Shown: piece after piece, positions 40,947-50,394 of the stretch
Layout of the letters: the number at the start of each line of letters is the position of its first letter
How positions within the stretch are numbered: position 1 is the stretch's first letter
Origin: Proteus sp. FME41
GTDB taxonomy: Bacteria; Pseudomonadota; Gammaproteobacteria; Enterobacterales; Enterobacteriaceae
Reading direction: 5' to 3'
Assembly: GCF_014897315.1 (NCBI RefSeq)
Contig: NZ_JABUYL010000008.1
Span: forward strand, 1-64,000
DNA: 64,000 nucleotides
Position numbers and translations under genes: made by a program
The notes under the pieces: generated by a model
Told to the model about the DNA's origin: nothing
What the model saw: the letters and a program-made list of their open reading frames with translations, nothing else
Databases searched by the model: none

Positions 40947-42368
40947 TTATTTTTTAAAGCGATCCATACTAAATGCTGTTGGATCAATAACAGGTTTCTT
41001 GCCCGTCACAATATCAGCCGTGATTTCCCCCGCGGCAGGACCTTCAGTCATACCCCAAACTGTTGCGGTATTAATAACCAATCCAGGGTATTCTTTGACT
41101 TCAGAAATAATTGGCAGTTCATCAAATGTTGGGCTAACAATCGCCCCCCAACGTTCAACAACCTGTGATTTTTCAAATGCTGGGAATTCCGCTTTCATTC
41201 TTTGGAATACAGCATCTAAATGCTCTGTGTTTTGTGTTGCTGTTGCAATACGATATTGTTCGAACGGTGTTTTCTCATCTAATTTCCAAGATGTTGCCAT
41301 CTTGAATGAGTTAAATAAATCTTCACCGATAGAGAATTCTAATGGCAGTTCACCGCCTCCTAGTAGATGCATGAATTTAGGCCCTAACAAGAAGCTATCT
41401 TTCACAACGGAGCTTGTGAAGATACGAGGGGCAACCGCATAAGTTCCATCAGCTTGTTCACGGAAGTGGATACCATTAGGTAAATGCACGTTACCACGCG
41501 GTGCACCAGGCACTCCAGATACACGTTGTTGTGATAAGTAAACATTTAGCGTTGGAATATCAATGCCCATGTTACCCATGAACAAACGAGACCAAATACC
41601 GCCCGCAAGAACAACGTGAGAGGTTTTAATTGCCCCTTTTTCTGTTACAACATCAGAAATTTTTCCCGCTGCAGTTTCAATGCCTCTTACCGCGCAGTTG
41701 GTATAGATTTTCACACCAATCTGTTTTGCATAACGCGCTAATGCAGGTGTTCCTGTTTCAGGATCCACAGAACCTGAATCTTCTTCAAATGCTGCGACAG
41801 TCCACGGTGTTTGAGCTCCAACAAGACGGTTTGATAATTCCTCACCTTTAATTATGCGGGTATTTAATGGAGTATCAAATCCTGCAGATTCTTTTGCTGT
41901 TTTGATCCACTCTTGTGCTTTATCAAACGCTTTTTCATCAGCAAGTGCCTCGACACGGCCTTGTGTACGGTAACTGGTGTCAGCACCAATTTTCTCGTTC
42001 ATACCACGCCATAAGATTTTCCCGTAATGGTGTAATGGGAAAATTTCTGGTGATGTTTGATAACTAATAATTTGGCTGTAGGCGCGGCCTGATTGCTCAC
42101 CTGCAATCTCACCTTTTTCGAGAATAGTGACACTCATGCCACGCTCTGCAAGGTTGATAGCGGTCATAATCCCTTGAATACCACCACCAATAATCACTGC
42201 ATCAGACTCTTTAGGCAAAGCACCTTCTGTACCTTCGACAAACGATGCTCTTGATTTAGTTTCAACGAATTTACCGTCACGGCGAACCATTGGAACTAAT
42301 GCAGCACCACCGGCTAAAACACCTGCAGCACCAACACCTAAAAGCAGCTTTCTCCTTGAAATTTTCAT
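40947..42368 (-). CDS. Membrane L-amino acid deaminase (type I)
   Basis: This flavoenzyme oxidises L-amino acids to 2-keto acids and ammonia without forming peroxide, passing electrons to the respiratory chain. At 473 residues it closely matches Proteus deaminases as I recall them. A Tat-like N-terminus (SRRKLLLG, residues 4-11) and hydrophobic helix give membrane attachment. The FAD motif is IIGGGIQG (59-66) with Glu84 in ILEKG, and GQ-rich substrate and FAD contacts follow. RidA-like is next on the same strand. Activity of this family underlies the phenylalanine deaminase test for Proteus. Confidence 0.94.
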   Translation of the reverse strand: MKISRRKLLLGVGAAGVLAGGAALVPMVRRDGKFVETKSRASFVEGTEGALPKESDAVIIGGGIQGIMTAINLAERGMSVTILEKGEIAGEQSGRAYSQIISYQTSPEIFPLHHYGKILWRGMNEKIGADTSYRTQGRVEALADEKAFDKAQEWIKTAKESAGFDTPLNTRIIKGEELSNRLVGAQTPWTVAAFEEDSGSVDPETGTPALARYAKQIGVKIYTNCAVRGIETAAGKISDVVTEKGAIKTSHVVLAGGIWSRLFMGNMGIDIPTLNVYLSQQRVSGVPGAPRGNVHLPNGIHFREQADGTYAVAPRIFTSSVVKDSFLLGPKFMHLLGGGELPLEFSIGEDLFNSFKMATSWKLDEKTPFEQYRIATATQNTEHLDAVFQRMKAEFPAFEKSQVVERWGAIVSPTFDELPIISEVKEYPGLVINTATVWGMTEGPAAGEITADIVTGKKPVIDPTAFSMDRFKK

Positions 42369-42926
42369 CTTCTACCTCAGTAATGGATTTACCATTTATA
42401 TTTATAATGTTATTAATTTGTATCTTTAAAATTAAATATTATCATAGTTTATTATATTGTTAATAATTATTATTATTTGTTAATTATTTTCCTAACCAAT
42501 AATATCCATAGATAAAATAGGGTTAAATCAACCACTTTTTCTCATAAAAAAACATCATTTAAAGACCATCCCGCCATAAAAGATTATCGCTATTAAATGA
42601 TAAATAAGGATATTATTTAAAAAGATAAGATTATTAATAAAAAATATAACTATTTATTTAATTAACATTTTGATACAAATAAATGGATAAAACCGTACAT
42701 AATTGTTTACAAAACAAGCAAATTTCATCGCACAATAACATAAATAAACTTATCCGTATTGACTAATAAACAACCTATTTTTTACAAAATAGATTATTTC
42801 ACTTAGCAACTTGTATATGACTCAATAGGTAGATGAATATGCTGTTGTGAAAAGAGGTAGAAAGAGAAGATTTAAATCAGATAGTGGATAGAAAAAATAT
42901 TTTATAAAATCTATTTTAAAAAAGAA
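42369..42926. other. AT-rich region upstream of the deaminase gene
   Basis: About 560 bases, highly AT-rich, with no ORF of note. It should hold the deaminase promoter. A small palindrome TTGTTT-ACA-AAACAA (42705-42719) is seen, with no assignable regulator. Confidence 0.45.
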
Positions 42927-42953
42927 AAAACCAGAGATAAACTCTGGCTTTTT
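42927..42953 (-). terminator. gor terminator
   Basis: The stem CCAGAG/CTCTGG (42931-42936 with 42942-42947) is flanked by A- and T-runs; on the minus strand it is followed by TTTTTTC, 34 bases past the gor stop. Confidence 0.75.
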
Positions 42954-42986
42954 ACGAGGTAATGCTGAAATAAGCGAGATTAATGC

Positions 42987-44342
42987 TTATCTCATTGTCA
43001 CAAACTCTTCGGCCGCTGTTGGGTGAATAGCCACAGTATCATCAAAGTCTTTTTTCGTTGCGCCCATTTTCAGTGCAACCGCAAAACCTTGCAGCATTTC
43101 ATCCATACCGAAACCAATACCATGAATACCAACAATTTTTTCATCAGCACCCACACAAACCAGTTTCATACGACAAGGCTGACGATGGCGAGTCACTGCA
43201 CTATACATTGCAGTAAACGAGGATTTATACACTTTCACCTGATCTGCACCGTATTGCTCGATTGCTTGAGGCTCTGTTAAACCCACAGTACCAATAGCTG
43301 GATGGCTAAATACAACAGTTGGGATATTTGAATAGTCTAAGTGTTCGTTAGGTTTGTTGTTAAATAAACGCTCTGACAAACGACGTCCTGCAGCAACAGC
43401 AACAGGCGTTAATTCAACCGCCCCTGTATTATCGCCAACAGCATAAATTCCTTTTACATTGGTATTTTGGAATTTATCGACTTTGATATAGCCTTTTTCA
43501 TTTAACTCAACGCCCGTTACTGCCAGATTCAGGTTATCTGTTGCTGGTTCGCGACCAATTGCCCAGATTAAGGTATCAACTGTCTGCTCTGTGCCGTTTT
43601 CTAGTTGTAGCGTTAAACTTCCATCTGCATTTTTAATCACAGCTTTAGGAATAGCATGTGTATGTAACTTAGGCCCTTCGGTTTCCATCACTTCTAACAG
43701 TGTTTCAACAATTAATGGGTCGAAATTACGCAGTGGTGCATGTTTACGTACAAATAGATGTGTTTCGCTGCCTAGAGCATTTAACACACCTGCAAGTTCA
43801 ACAGCAATATAACCGGCACCAACAACGGCAACGCGTTTTGGTAAGGCTTTTAATTCAAAAAAGCCATCAGAATTAATACCATATTCAGCACCCGGAATAT
43901 TAGGTTGAACAGGACGACCGCCCGTTGCAATCAAAATATTATCCGCAGTGATTTTTTCACCATTTACTTCAATCGTGTTAGCATCGATAAAACGAGCAAA
44001 ACCTTGAATAACATCAACTTTATTATTACCTAATACTCGATCATACGATTGATGAATACGGTCTATATAGGCAGAACGGCTACTGATGAGGGTATCCCAG
44101 TCAAAACGGTTAACCGTGGTATCAAAACCATAATCAGGGCCGTATTGATGAATAGCTTCGGCAATTTGCGCTGCATGCCACATCACTTTTTTAGGTACAC
44201 ACCCAACGTTAACACAAGTGCCACCTAATGCTTTCGCTTCAATTAATGCACATTTTTGGCCATACATTGCGGCTCTATTAATTGATGCGATACCGCCACT
44301 ACCGCCACCGATGGCGATATAATCGTAATGTTTGCTCGTCAT
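42987..44342 (-). CDS. gor: Glutathione reductase
   Basis: Gor is an FAD- and NADPH-dependent disulfide reductase that keeps glutathione reduced. The redox pair Cys43/Cys48 is in [13 protein letters not shown]. The FAD loop GGGSGGIAS is near residues 12-20, the NADPH site [11 protein letters not shown] is followed by RKHAPLR as in E. coli, and the C-terminal His-Glu is in HPTAAEE. It has 451 residues. It lies downstream of rlmJ on the same strand, matching the E. coli rlmJ (yhiR)-gor neighbourhood. Confidence 0.97.
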   Translation of the reverse strand: MTSKHYDYIAIGGGSGGIASINRAAMYGQKCALIEAKALGGTCVNVGCVPKKVMWHAAQIAEAIHQYGPDYGFDTTVNRFDWDTLISSRSAYIDRIHQSYDRVLGNNKVDVIQGFARFIDANTIEVNGEKITADNILIATGGRPVQPNIPGAEYGINSDGFFELKALPKRVAVVGAGYIAVELAGVLNALGSETHLFVRKHAPLRNFDPLIVETLLEVMETEGPKLHTHAIPKAVIKNADGSLTLQLENGTEQTVDTLIWAIGREPATDNLNLAVTGVELNEKGYIKVDKFQNTNVKGIYAVGDNTGAVELTPVAVAAGRRLSERLFNNKPNEHLDYSNIPTVVFSHPAIGTVGLTEPQAIEQYGADQVKVYKSSFTAMYSAVTRHRQPCRMKLVCVGADEKIVGIHGIGFGMDEMLQGFAVALKMGATKKDFDDTVAIHPTAAEEFVTMR

Positions 44343-44487
44343 TTCTCTGATCCATTTATCTGTAGAAAAATAGGTAACTCACAGGCTAAGTCTTTCATGT
44401 CGTAATGTCTATTATGACAAAATTTAAAACATAGCACGTCAGATTTTAGCTTTTACAGTAATAGGCAAAAACAATAAGAAAAAATAT

Positions 44488-45330
44488 TTATTCTGGCACA
44501 ACCCATTCAACTGATGTATGCCCTATACCTTCAGGCACTAACGTTTTATGTAACCAAGGCAATATGGATTTCATTTGTGATTCTAATTTCCACGGCGGAT
44601 TAATCACAATCATACCTGATGCTGTCATACCCAGTTGATCATTGTCGGGTTTTACGGCTAATTCAATTTGTAAAATTCTACGGATCCCCGTTGATTCAAG
44701 ATCTTTTAACATTCGTTTAATTTGCTGGCGATGAACTACTGGATACCAAATTGCATAAGTCCCCGTAGCAAAACGTTTATAACCTTCTACAACGCCTTTT
44801 ACGACAGCAGTGTAATCTTGTTTAAGCTCATAAGGAGGATCAATTAAGGCGAATCCACGGCGACTTGCTGGGGGTAATTTTGATTTTAATTGGCCAAAGC
44901 CATCTTCACGAGAAACGCGTGCGCGTTCGTCACGAGAAAATTCTGTACGCAGTAAAGGATAATCACTTGGATGCAATTCTGTGAGTACAAGTGAATCATA
45001 CTCTCTCAATAATTTCCCAGCGAGTAAAGGAGACCCAGGATAGTAACGAAGTTCACCATTTGGGTTTAATTCACTAACGGCTTCAAGATAAGGCAGAATC
45101 AGCTCTGGTACCTCTTCTTGCTGCCATAAGCGGGCGATCCCTTCTAGATATTCACCAGTGCGAGTCGCATGAGCATGGGTTAATTGATAACGTCCAGCGC
45201 CAGCATGAGTATCAAGATAAAGAAATGGTTTTTCTTTCTCTTTTAAAGACTCAATGATAAGTGTTTGAACAATATGTTTTAAAACATCGGCGTGGTTGCC
45301 AGCATGAAAACTATGGCGATAGCTCAGCAT
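44488..45330 (-). CDS. rlmJ: 23S rRNA (adenine-2030-N6)-methyltransferase RlmJ
   Basis: RlmJ methylates A2030 of 23S rRNA. The 280 residues open with MLSYRHSFHAGNHADVLKH, the family signature. They carry the cofactor region YLDTHAGAGRY and the catalytic motif ALIDPPYE of N6-adenine methyltransferases. It lies 145 bases before gor on the same strand, the E. coli arrangement. Nothing unusual is visible. Confidence 0.96.
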   Translation of the reverse strand: MLSYRHSFHAGNHADVLKHIVQTLIIESLKEKEKPFLYLDTHAGAGRYQLTHAHATRTGEYLEGIARLWQQEEVPELILPYLEAVSELNPNGELRYYPGSPLLAGKLLREYDSLVLTELHPSDYPLLRTEFSRDERARVSREDGFGQLKSKLPPASRRGFALIDPPYELKQDYTAVVKGVVEGYKRFATGTYAIWYPVVHRQQIKRMLKDLESTGIRRILQIELAVKPDNDQLGMTASGMIVINPPWKLESQMKSILPWLHKTLVPEGIGHTSVEWVVPE

Positions 45331-45510
45331 TCTTTATCTTCCGTTAGAAATAAGTATAGCTTAGTAATAAATTTACTCTGAAAGCATGATGGTTCTCAGT
45401 GTATCAGAAAAAGCTGAACTTCCTTATTGAAAGCGAAAGAAACGTTGTGTCTTCATGCTCAATCATTATGATAACCCAATATTCCACTTAAGTTTAAAAA
45501 GGATAGCAAA

Positions 45511-45900
45511 ATGAAAAAAGTACTTTTTACCGCCATGGCATTAAGTCTATTAGCAAGTCATGCTTATGCCAATGCATCAACTAATGGTTGTGAGATAAAA
45601 AAACAAAATATCCAAAAACAGATGGAATACGCAAAAATACACGGTAATCAATACCGTATACAAGGCTTAGAGCGCGCATTACAAAATGTTGAGCGTTATT
45701 GTACTCCAGAAAAAGTGGTTGAAAGCACGCGCCTTGAATTACGTGAAAAACAACTTGATGTCAAAGAGCGTGAACTTGAATTAAAAGAAGCTCAACTTAA
45801 AGGTGATACGGATAAAATCGCCAAACAAGAAAGAAAACTAGCTGAAGAAAAAGCAGAATTAAAAGCGCTTGAAGATGAATTAAATTTACTGACCAAGTAA
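45511..45900 (+). CDS. Exported coiled-coil protein (DUF1090, YqjC type)
   Basis: This is a 129-residue protein with a signal peptide (1-20, ending SHAYA) and a mature part that is almost all charged coiled coil. GCEIKKQNIQKQMEYAK and the segment between residues 60 and 120 (many Glu, Lys and Leu) fit the DUF1090/YqjC family. It carries two cysteines, at the mature N-terminus and at ERYC. It is periplasmic with no known function. AAAGGATAG precedes the ATG. The yqjD-yqjE-yqjK genes that follow yqjC in E. coli are not here. Confidence 0.82.
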   Translation: MKKVLFTAMALSLLASHAYANASTNGCEIKKQNIQKQMEYAKIHGNQYRIQGLERALQNVERYCTPEKVVESTRLELREKQLDVKERELELKEAQLKGDTDKIAKQERKLAEEKAELKALEDELNLLTK

Positions 45901-45976
45901 TGATCACAATACACTAATGTCTACTCCTTACCTTTCTGCGAAATACAAAATAAGTGAGTAGCCATTTTTTATTTAA

Positions 45977-46141
45977 ACTATATGTCAGAATGTCTACATC
46001 GATTTTTTACCCTTTATTAAGCACAAGGTTATTATTACACCTTTTAATAGTGCATCATCTACACTTAAACCAGAACAAACAATTACGTCATCTAAATCAG
46101 AGGCTAATTACAATAAGCATAAGGTATGTAATAGAAATTAA
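45977..46141 (+). pseudogene. Possible gene remnant without a start codon
   Basis: A 54-codon open frame ending at TAA 46139-46141 has protein-like composition (ITPFNSASSTLKPEQTIT) but no ATG or GTG start. It could be the tail of a decayed gene. No family is recognised, and chance is a real alternative. A different overlapping frame here (45954-46157) looks worse. The rest of the 319-base gap before yhjD shows nothing. Confidence 0.2.
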
Positions 46142-46219
46142 GCTATGCTATTTTTGAGTAGAAACTATAGTAATGTCACTAATTTATTAAAAATGGACTG
46201 ATCTAATTAAAGAGGATAT

Positions 46220-47239
46220 ATGTCAGAAGAGCAGCAACAAAAAACAGCAGATGAAAAAACTCAACTGACTCAGCCACTCAAAAAAGGGCTGGAAAAAGGG
46301 CTACATGGTGGAAAAAAAGCCATCGGTATAGGAATAAAAATCAGTAATTTCATTACCAATATTCCTTTCATTGCGCATCTTATTCGTACCGCAGAACGTT
46401 TCACTGATAGAATGGGGAATCAGTTCGGTGCCGCCATCACTTACTTTTCCTTTTTATCATTAATCCCTGTATTAATGCTCTCTTTTGCCTGTGCGGGTTT
46501 TGTTTTAGCGTCCAACCCAGATTTACTTGCTAAATTAATCACGGGTGTAGCAAATAGTATCGACGATCCAACATTGGCTGCAACCGTTCAACAAAGTATT
46601 GATACAGCCGTTCGCCAACGTACAACCGTCGGTTTAACAGGTTTAGCAATTGCTCTTTATTCTGGTGTTAATTGGGTTGGTAACTTACGTCAGGCCATTT
46701 TGGCGCAATCACGACTCGTTTGGGAAAGAAATAAAGAAGAACAAGAAAAAATCTATTTTCGCTATTTTCGTGATTTTTTAGCCTTAATTGGCTTACTTTT
46801 CGCATTAATTGTCACCATTACTCTGACTTCTGTAGCGGGTTCAGCTCAAAGAATGATTGTCCATACATTGGGATTAGATGGTATTGAATGGTTAACACCC
46901 GCATGGACAACAATTGGCTTAACAATTTCAATCACTGCAAACTACTTGCTCTTTTTATGGATACTGTGGATCTTACCTCGTCATCAGCCTAAACGTATTT
47001 CTCTGATTAAAGGCACCCTTATTGCCGCCATTGGTTTTGAAATTTTGAAATCGGTAATGACATGGATGCTGCCAAGAATAGCAAGCTCACCTTCAGGTGC
47101 CGCATTTGGTTCGGTAATAGGCTTAATGGCTTTCTTCTACTTTTTTGCCCGATTAACGCTCTTTTGTGCCGCATGGATTGCCACTGATGGCCCAAATATG
47201 CGTAAAGAACAGTTAGCTGAAACACAATCAACATCTTAA
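46220..47239 (+). CDS. yhjD: Inner-membrane YihY/BrkB-family protein YhjD
   Basis: This 339-residue protein has about six transmembrane segments. It matches E. coli YhjD through IPFIAHLIR, ERFTDRMGNQFGAAITYFSF and PSGAAFGSVIGLMAFFYFFARLTLF. In E. coli a YhjD mutation lets cells live without Kdo on lipid A, hinting at a lipid-transport role; the normal function is unsettled. The first 45 residues are charged and cytoplasmic. AAGAGGAT precedes the ATG. It occupies the region corresponding to the E. coli gor-yhjD-yhjJ-dpp segment. Confidence 0.93.
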   Translation: MSEEQQQKTADEKTQLTQPLKKGLEKGLHGGKKAIGIGIKISNFITNIPFIAHLIRTAERFTDRMGNQFGAAITYFSFLSLIPVLMLSFACAGFVLASNPDLLAKLITGVANSIDDPTLAATVQQSIDTAVRQRTTVGLTGLAIALYSGVNWVGNLRQAILAQSRLVWERNKEEQEKIYFRYFRDFLALIGLLFALIVTITLTSVAGSAQRMIVHTLGLDGIEWLTPAWTTIGLTISITANYLLFLWILWILPRHQPKRISLIKGTLIAAIGFEILKSVMTWMLPRIASSPSGAAFGSVIGLMAFFYFFARLTLFCAAWIATDGPNMRKEQLAETQSTS

Positions 47240-47308
47240 TCTTATGGTAAAACTATATGGTTAATTCCCTGTATTAACCGCCTATCAATAACGTAATAAG
47301 GAATAATA

Positions 47309-47518
47309 ATGCCATACGTTAATATTAAAATCACACGTGAAGGTGCAACTGCTGAACAGAAAGAACAACTTATTGCGGGTGCAACACAACTTTTAGTTGA
47401 TGTCTTAGGCAAAAACCCAGCAACCACCGTTGTTGTGATCGATGAAGTAGAAACAGATAACTGGGGAATAGGCGGTAAAACCGTAACAGAATTACGAGCA
47501 GCGGTAAAAAATAAATAA
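47309..47518 (+). CDS. 4-oxalocrotonate tautomerase-family protein
   Basis: This is a 69-residue tautomerase. Pro2 becomes the N-terminal catalytic proline after Met removal (MPYVNIKITREGATAEQK). The helix QLIAGATQLLVDVLGK and the strand VVVIDEVETDNWGIGG complete the beta-alpha-beta fold. Members act as hexamers on small enols; the substrate is unknown. It follows yhjD by 69 bases, with AAGGAATAAT before the ATG, and is closed by its own terminator. There is no aromatic-degradation context. Confidence 0.9.
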   Translation: MPYVNIKITREGATAEQKEQLIAGATQLLVDVLGKNPATTVVVIDEVETDNWGIGGKTVTELRAAVKNK

Positions 47519-47538
47519 AGCATTTCAGCAATATAAAT

Positions 47539-47564
47539 AAAAGGGTGCCAAGTACACCCTTTTT
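47539..47564 (+). terminator. Tautomerase gene terminator
   Basis: The stem AAAAGGGTG/CACCCTTTT has a 7-base loop and a short T-run, 21 bases after the stop. Confidence 0.82.
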
Positions 47565-47599
47565 GCTGATTTATTTTCCTGACAGATAAGGAAGTAACT

Positions 47600-48616
47600 A
47601 TGGTTCAATCAATGACTGATGCTTTTCATGCCTTACCCTCAGCAAGTGCTATCTATATTACCGGTGCAGGCATTCAATACCCTTTTGGTATGGCGCATGG
47701 ATTTGCCGATGAAAGTACCCAGAAAAAATTAACTGTAGATACTCCTTTTCGGATCGCAAGCAACACAAAAACCTTTCTCGCAGCCGCTTTTTTACGTTTA
47801 TGGGAACAAGATGCCTTGTCTCTTGATGATAAGATAATAAAATATCTAAGTTCCCATTATCAACAAACATTATCAGAACTTGGGTATGATCTTAACACTA
47901 TTACATTGCGCCATTTATTAAGCCACAGCAGTGGTTTATTTGATCACGCTAATGAAGCTTACCTTGAGGCGGTTATAAACAACCCCACCCATCAATGGAC
48001 ACGAGAAGAACAGATAGCACATTATACTCACCAAGGATTTCCCATTATTCCTGCTGGAAAACGCTTTATTTATTCAGATACTGGATACATCTTATTAGGC
48101 GATATCCTTTCTCAATTTATGAGAAAAAATATGGCGACCGCAGTGCGTGAATTATTGCATTTTCAAGACTTAGATTTACCGCAAACATGGTGGGAAGGTC
48201 TAGAGCCAGAACCACACCCCATATCCAAGAAAATTCGTGCAAGGCAATTTGCTGGTGAACATGAAGGTACTCACATTGATGCCTCAATGGATACTTTTGG
48301 TGGTGGAGGACTTGTGATGACAACCCTTGAGTTAGCCAAATTCACCGCAGATCTCTTTGAAGATAGGGTGTATACACATCCATCGACCTTAAAAGAGATG
48401 AAATGGGAAGGTTCACATACAGGTGCTGCAAATTATCGCTTAGGATTGATGGCTGAAGAAACCCGCCTAGGTACACTTTATTATCACCTTGGTTATTGGG
48501 GATCTGCTGCTTATTATTTACCTGAAAAACAGATTGCTATTGCAGGATTTACAACCCAAAGAAACACCCGTGAAGCGTTAACTGAGATTATTAAAGATGC
48601 GTTTAAACGCCTTTAA
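47600..48616 (+). CDS. Serine hydrolase of the beta-lactamase class C family
   Basis: The 338-residue protein has the penicillin-recognising fold: Ser54 and Lys57 in SNTK, LRHLLSHSSGL, the tyrosine motif YSDTG (Tyr-Ser-Asp where AmpC has Tyr-Ala-Asn) and HLGYWG in place of KTG. It has no signal peptide, so it is cytoplasmic and is more likely an esterase or peptidase than a resistance enzyme. AAGGAAG precedes the ATG. It is flanked by terminators, so it is transcribed alone. No substrate is assignable. Confidence 0.88.
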   Translation: MVQSMTDAFHALPSASAIYITGAGIQYPFGMAHGFADESTQKKLTVDTPFRIASNTKTFLAAAFLRLWEQDALSLDDKIIKYLSSHYQQTLSELGYDLNTITLRHLLSHSSGLFDHANEAYLEAVINNPTHQWTREEQIAHYTHQGFPIIPAGKRFIYSDTGYILLGDILSQFMRKNMATAVRELLHFQDLDLPQTWWEGLEPEPHPISKKIRARQFAGEHEGTHIDASMDTFGGGGLVMTTLELAKFTADLFEDRVYTHPSTLKEMKWEGSHTGAANYRLGLMAEETRLGTLYYHLGYWGSAAYYLPEKQIAIAGFTTQRNTREALTEIIKDAFKRL

Positions 48617-48627
48617 TATTAAAAACG

Positions 48628-48667
48628 AAAAAGCCAAAAATGTATTAATAACACTTTTGGCTTTTTT
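48628..48667. terminator. Terminator after the serine hydrolase
   Basis: A long stem pairs AAAAAGCCAAAA with TTTTGGCTTTTT around a 16-base interior and is followed by further T residues; the yhjJ stop is 51 bases on. Confidence 0.85.
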
Positions 48668-48717
48668 AATTGTATAAACCGATAATTTTTTATATTAGCC
48701 CAGTGACTTTTTTATGG

Positions 48718-50220
48718 CTATTTCTTCGCCGGAGTTATCACTGAGGGTGTTTCCACCGTTTTATTTGGCACCGTATTAGCAGGCGTATTCACCACTTCTG
48801 GGTGAACTTGTTTTTCAAATTGAATACGTAATTCACCTAAATTCACTGTCGGCGTTTCACCACTTTGTGTTAATACAAAGGTGATGTCTTCAGATAATAC
48901 TCTTGAAAGCTCCTGATTTAACGTCTCTTTTGTTAGGCCTGCTAAAAATGCTTGGCGTAAACGCTGATATTGTTCAGGAGGAATATCAATAATATTACTT
49001 TGTTGTGATAATAAACGCTGATTAATTAAAATAGCTGTGCTGGTTTTTGCATAACGCGCAAATAACTGCGTTAATTGAAGCTGTTTCTCTTGCTGAAGCT
49101 CTTGATACAGCTCATCGCTAATACCTTGATTTCGTAAACGACCAAGCTCTTCACCAACCCATGCTGCAAGTGTAGGGATATTCGCCGTTACGGTATCAAG
49201 ATTCAAAGCACAACTTGCACGCTGATATTGTACTCGGCAATCAATGTTAATTTGAGTGCTGTCATTTTCTTTGCGTTGTTCAAGGCTTCGACCTAAATGA
49301 ACAAAAATCACTTCACGCGCTAAATCACTCAACCAATATTTATTTAACGTGTCAGAGTCTTTTACGGGAGACCAATCTAAATCCCAAATTAAAGAGATTT
49401 GGTCTTTAGCTCGCATAGGTTCTTGCACATAGAGTGTTTCAGGTTTCATATCTGCAAGAATAGGAACTGGAACCGGCGTGACACGCTTTCCTGATAAAGA
49501 GGAAAATGCCTGATTAATATTTTCAGTTAATACTCGATTATCAACATTACCTGCAATATAGAGTGTCATCATATCAGGGGTATACCAACGCTGTTGGTAA
49601 TCTGACAACTCTTTGGTATTAACAGATTGATTAACGGGTTTCCCCGGATTATGACCTTTTAGATTAGAGCCTTCAAGACGTGAGCGCCAGATAGGATCTT
49701 CAATATTGACAGGGAATGTTGCAATAGGAAGTGGCGATTGAACCGCATTACGAACGGCATCTTCTGTGTATTGCGCGGGCTTCGCAATAGCGGCAAGTAA
49801 TGCAAAAGCCTCTTTTAATAGTTCAGGCTGGTTATTCGGTAGACTTAAATTATAAACAGTAAAATCGTATGAAACGATCATCGGGGGTAACGGGTAATCA
49901 GGATCTAACGCATTTTTCCATAAATTATCACGCTTTTCTGGTGTTAATCCTGTATTTTCCAATACATTTAGTTTTGATACCAAGGATGAAAAACCCGTTT
50001 CACTACTTTTCTCTGATAAAGACCCCGTATTTACTAATAAGCGGATCTGTATTCTATCGTTTGGACGTTGCGGTGTTTGTAAAATTTGCCACTGAAAACC
50101 ATTAGCTAGTCGCCCTTCTTGCCAAGCAGGATCAGGCTGTAAAGCTTCAGCTTGAACTTGGCAAACAACAGCGCCGAACATAACGCTTCCCAATAAAATT
50201 CGTGTCATTACACCCTGCAT
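48718..50220 (-). CDS. yhjJ: M16-family non-peptidase YhjJ
   Basis: This exported protein has the insulinase (M16) fold. A signal peptide ends QVQA near residue 24, followed by EALQPDPAWQEGRLANGFQW as in E. coli YhjJ. The zinc motif HxxEH of true M16 peptidases is absent: the equivalent stretch reads LLVNTGSLSEKSSETGF, so it is probably inactive. ATG 50220 (MQGVMTRIL) is preferred to the longer frame; it gives 500 residues. The tail is rich in Thr, Pro and Val. The truncated pdeK-type gene is upstream on the same strand. Confidence 0.92.
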   Translation of the reverse strand: MQGVMTRILLGSVMFGAVVCQVQAEALQPDPAWQEGRLANGFQWQILQTPQRPNDRIQIRLLVNTGSLSEKSSETGFSSLVSKLNVLENTGLTPEKRDNLWKNALDPDYPLPPMIVSYDFTVYNLSLPNNQPELLKEAFALLAAIAKPAQYTEDAVRNAVQSPLPIATFPVNIEDPIWRSRLEGSNLKGHNPGKPVNQSVNTKELSDYQQRWYTPDMMTLYIAGNVDNRVLTENINQAFSSLSGKRVTPVPVPILADMKPETLYVQEPMRAKDQISLIWDLDWSPVKDSDTLNKYWLSDLAREVIFVHLGRSLEQRKENDSTQINIDCRVQYQRASCALNLDTVTANIPTLAAWVGEELGRLRNQGISDELYQELQQEKQLQLTQLFARYAKTSTAILINQRLLSQQSNIIDIPPEQYQRLRQAFLAGLTKETLNQELSRVLSEDITFVLTQSGETPTVNLGELRIQFEKQVHPEVVNTPANTVPNKTVETPSVITPAKK

Positions 50221-50394
50221 GTGAACCTCTGTTTTATTAATCCTTGGTATTAAACCACTTATGAGGTTTAACAATAAGCGCCAAAAGACATGTTAGATGT
50301 TGGATGTCTATTTTTTGTATTATCATTCTTTGTCACCACAGAAACATGAAATGGAATCACTATAGTGATTAGACTCATTATGGCGTAAGAAGGT

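Noticed and set aside
45954-46157. 67-codon frame before yhjD, rich in Leu and His
   Set aside because: Composition is unlike a protein, and it overlaps a more protein-like frame that itself is doubtful.
47600-48616. AmpC-type resistance beta-lactamase
   Set aside because: No signal peptide, Tyr-Ser-Asp in place of Tyr-x-Asn, and HLG in place of KTG point to another serine hydrolase.
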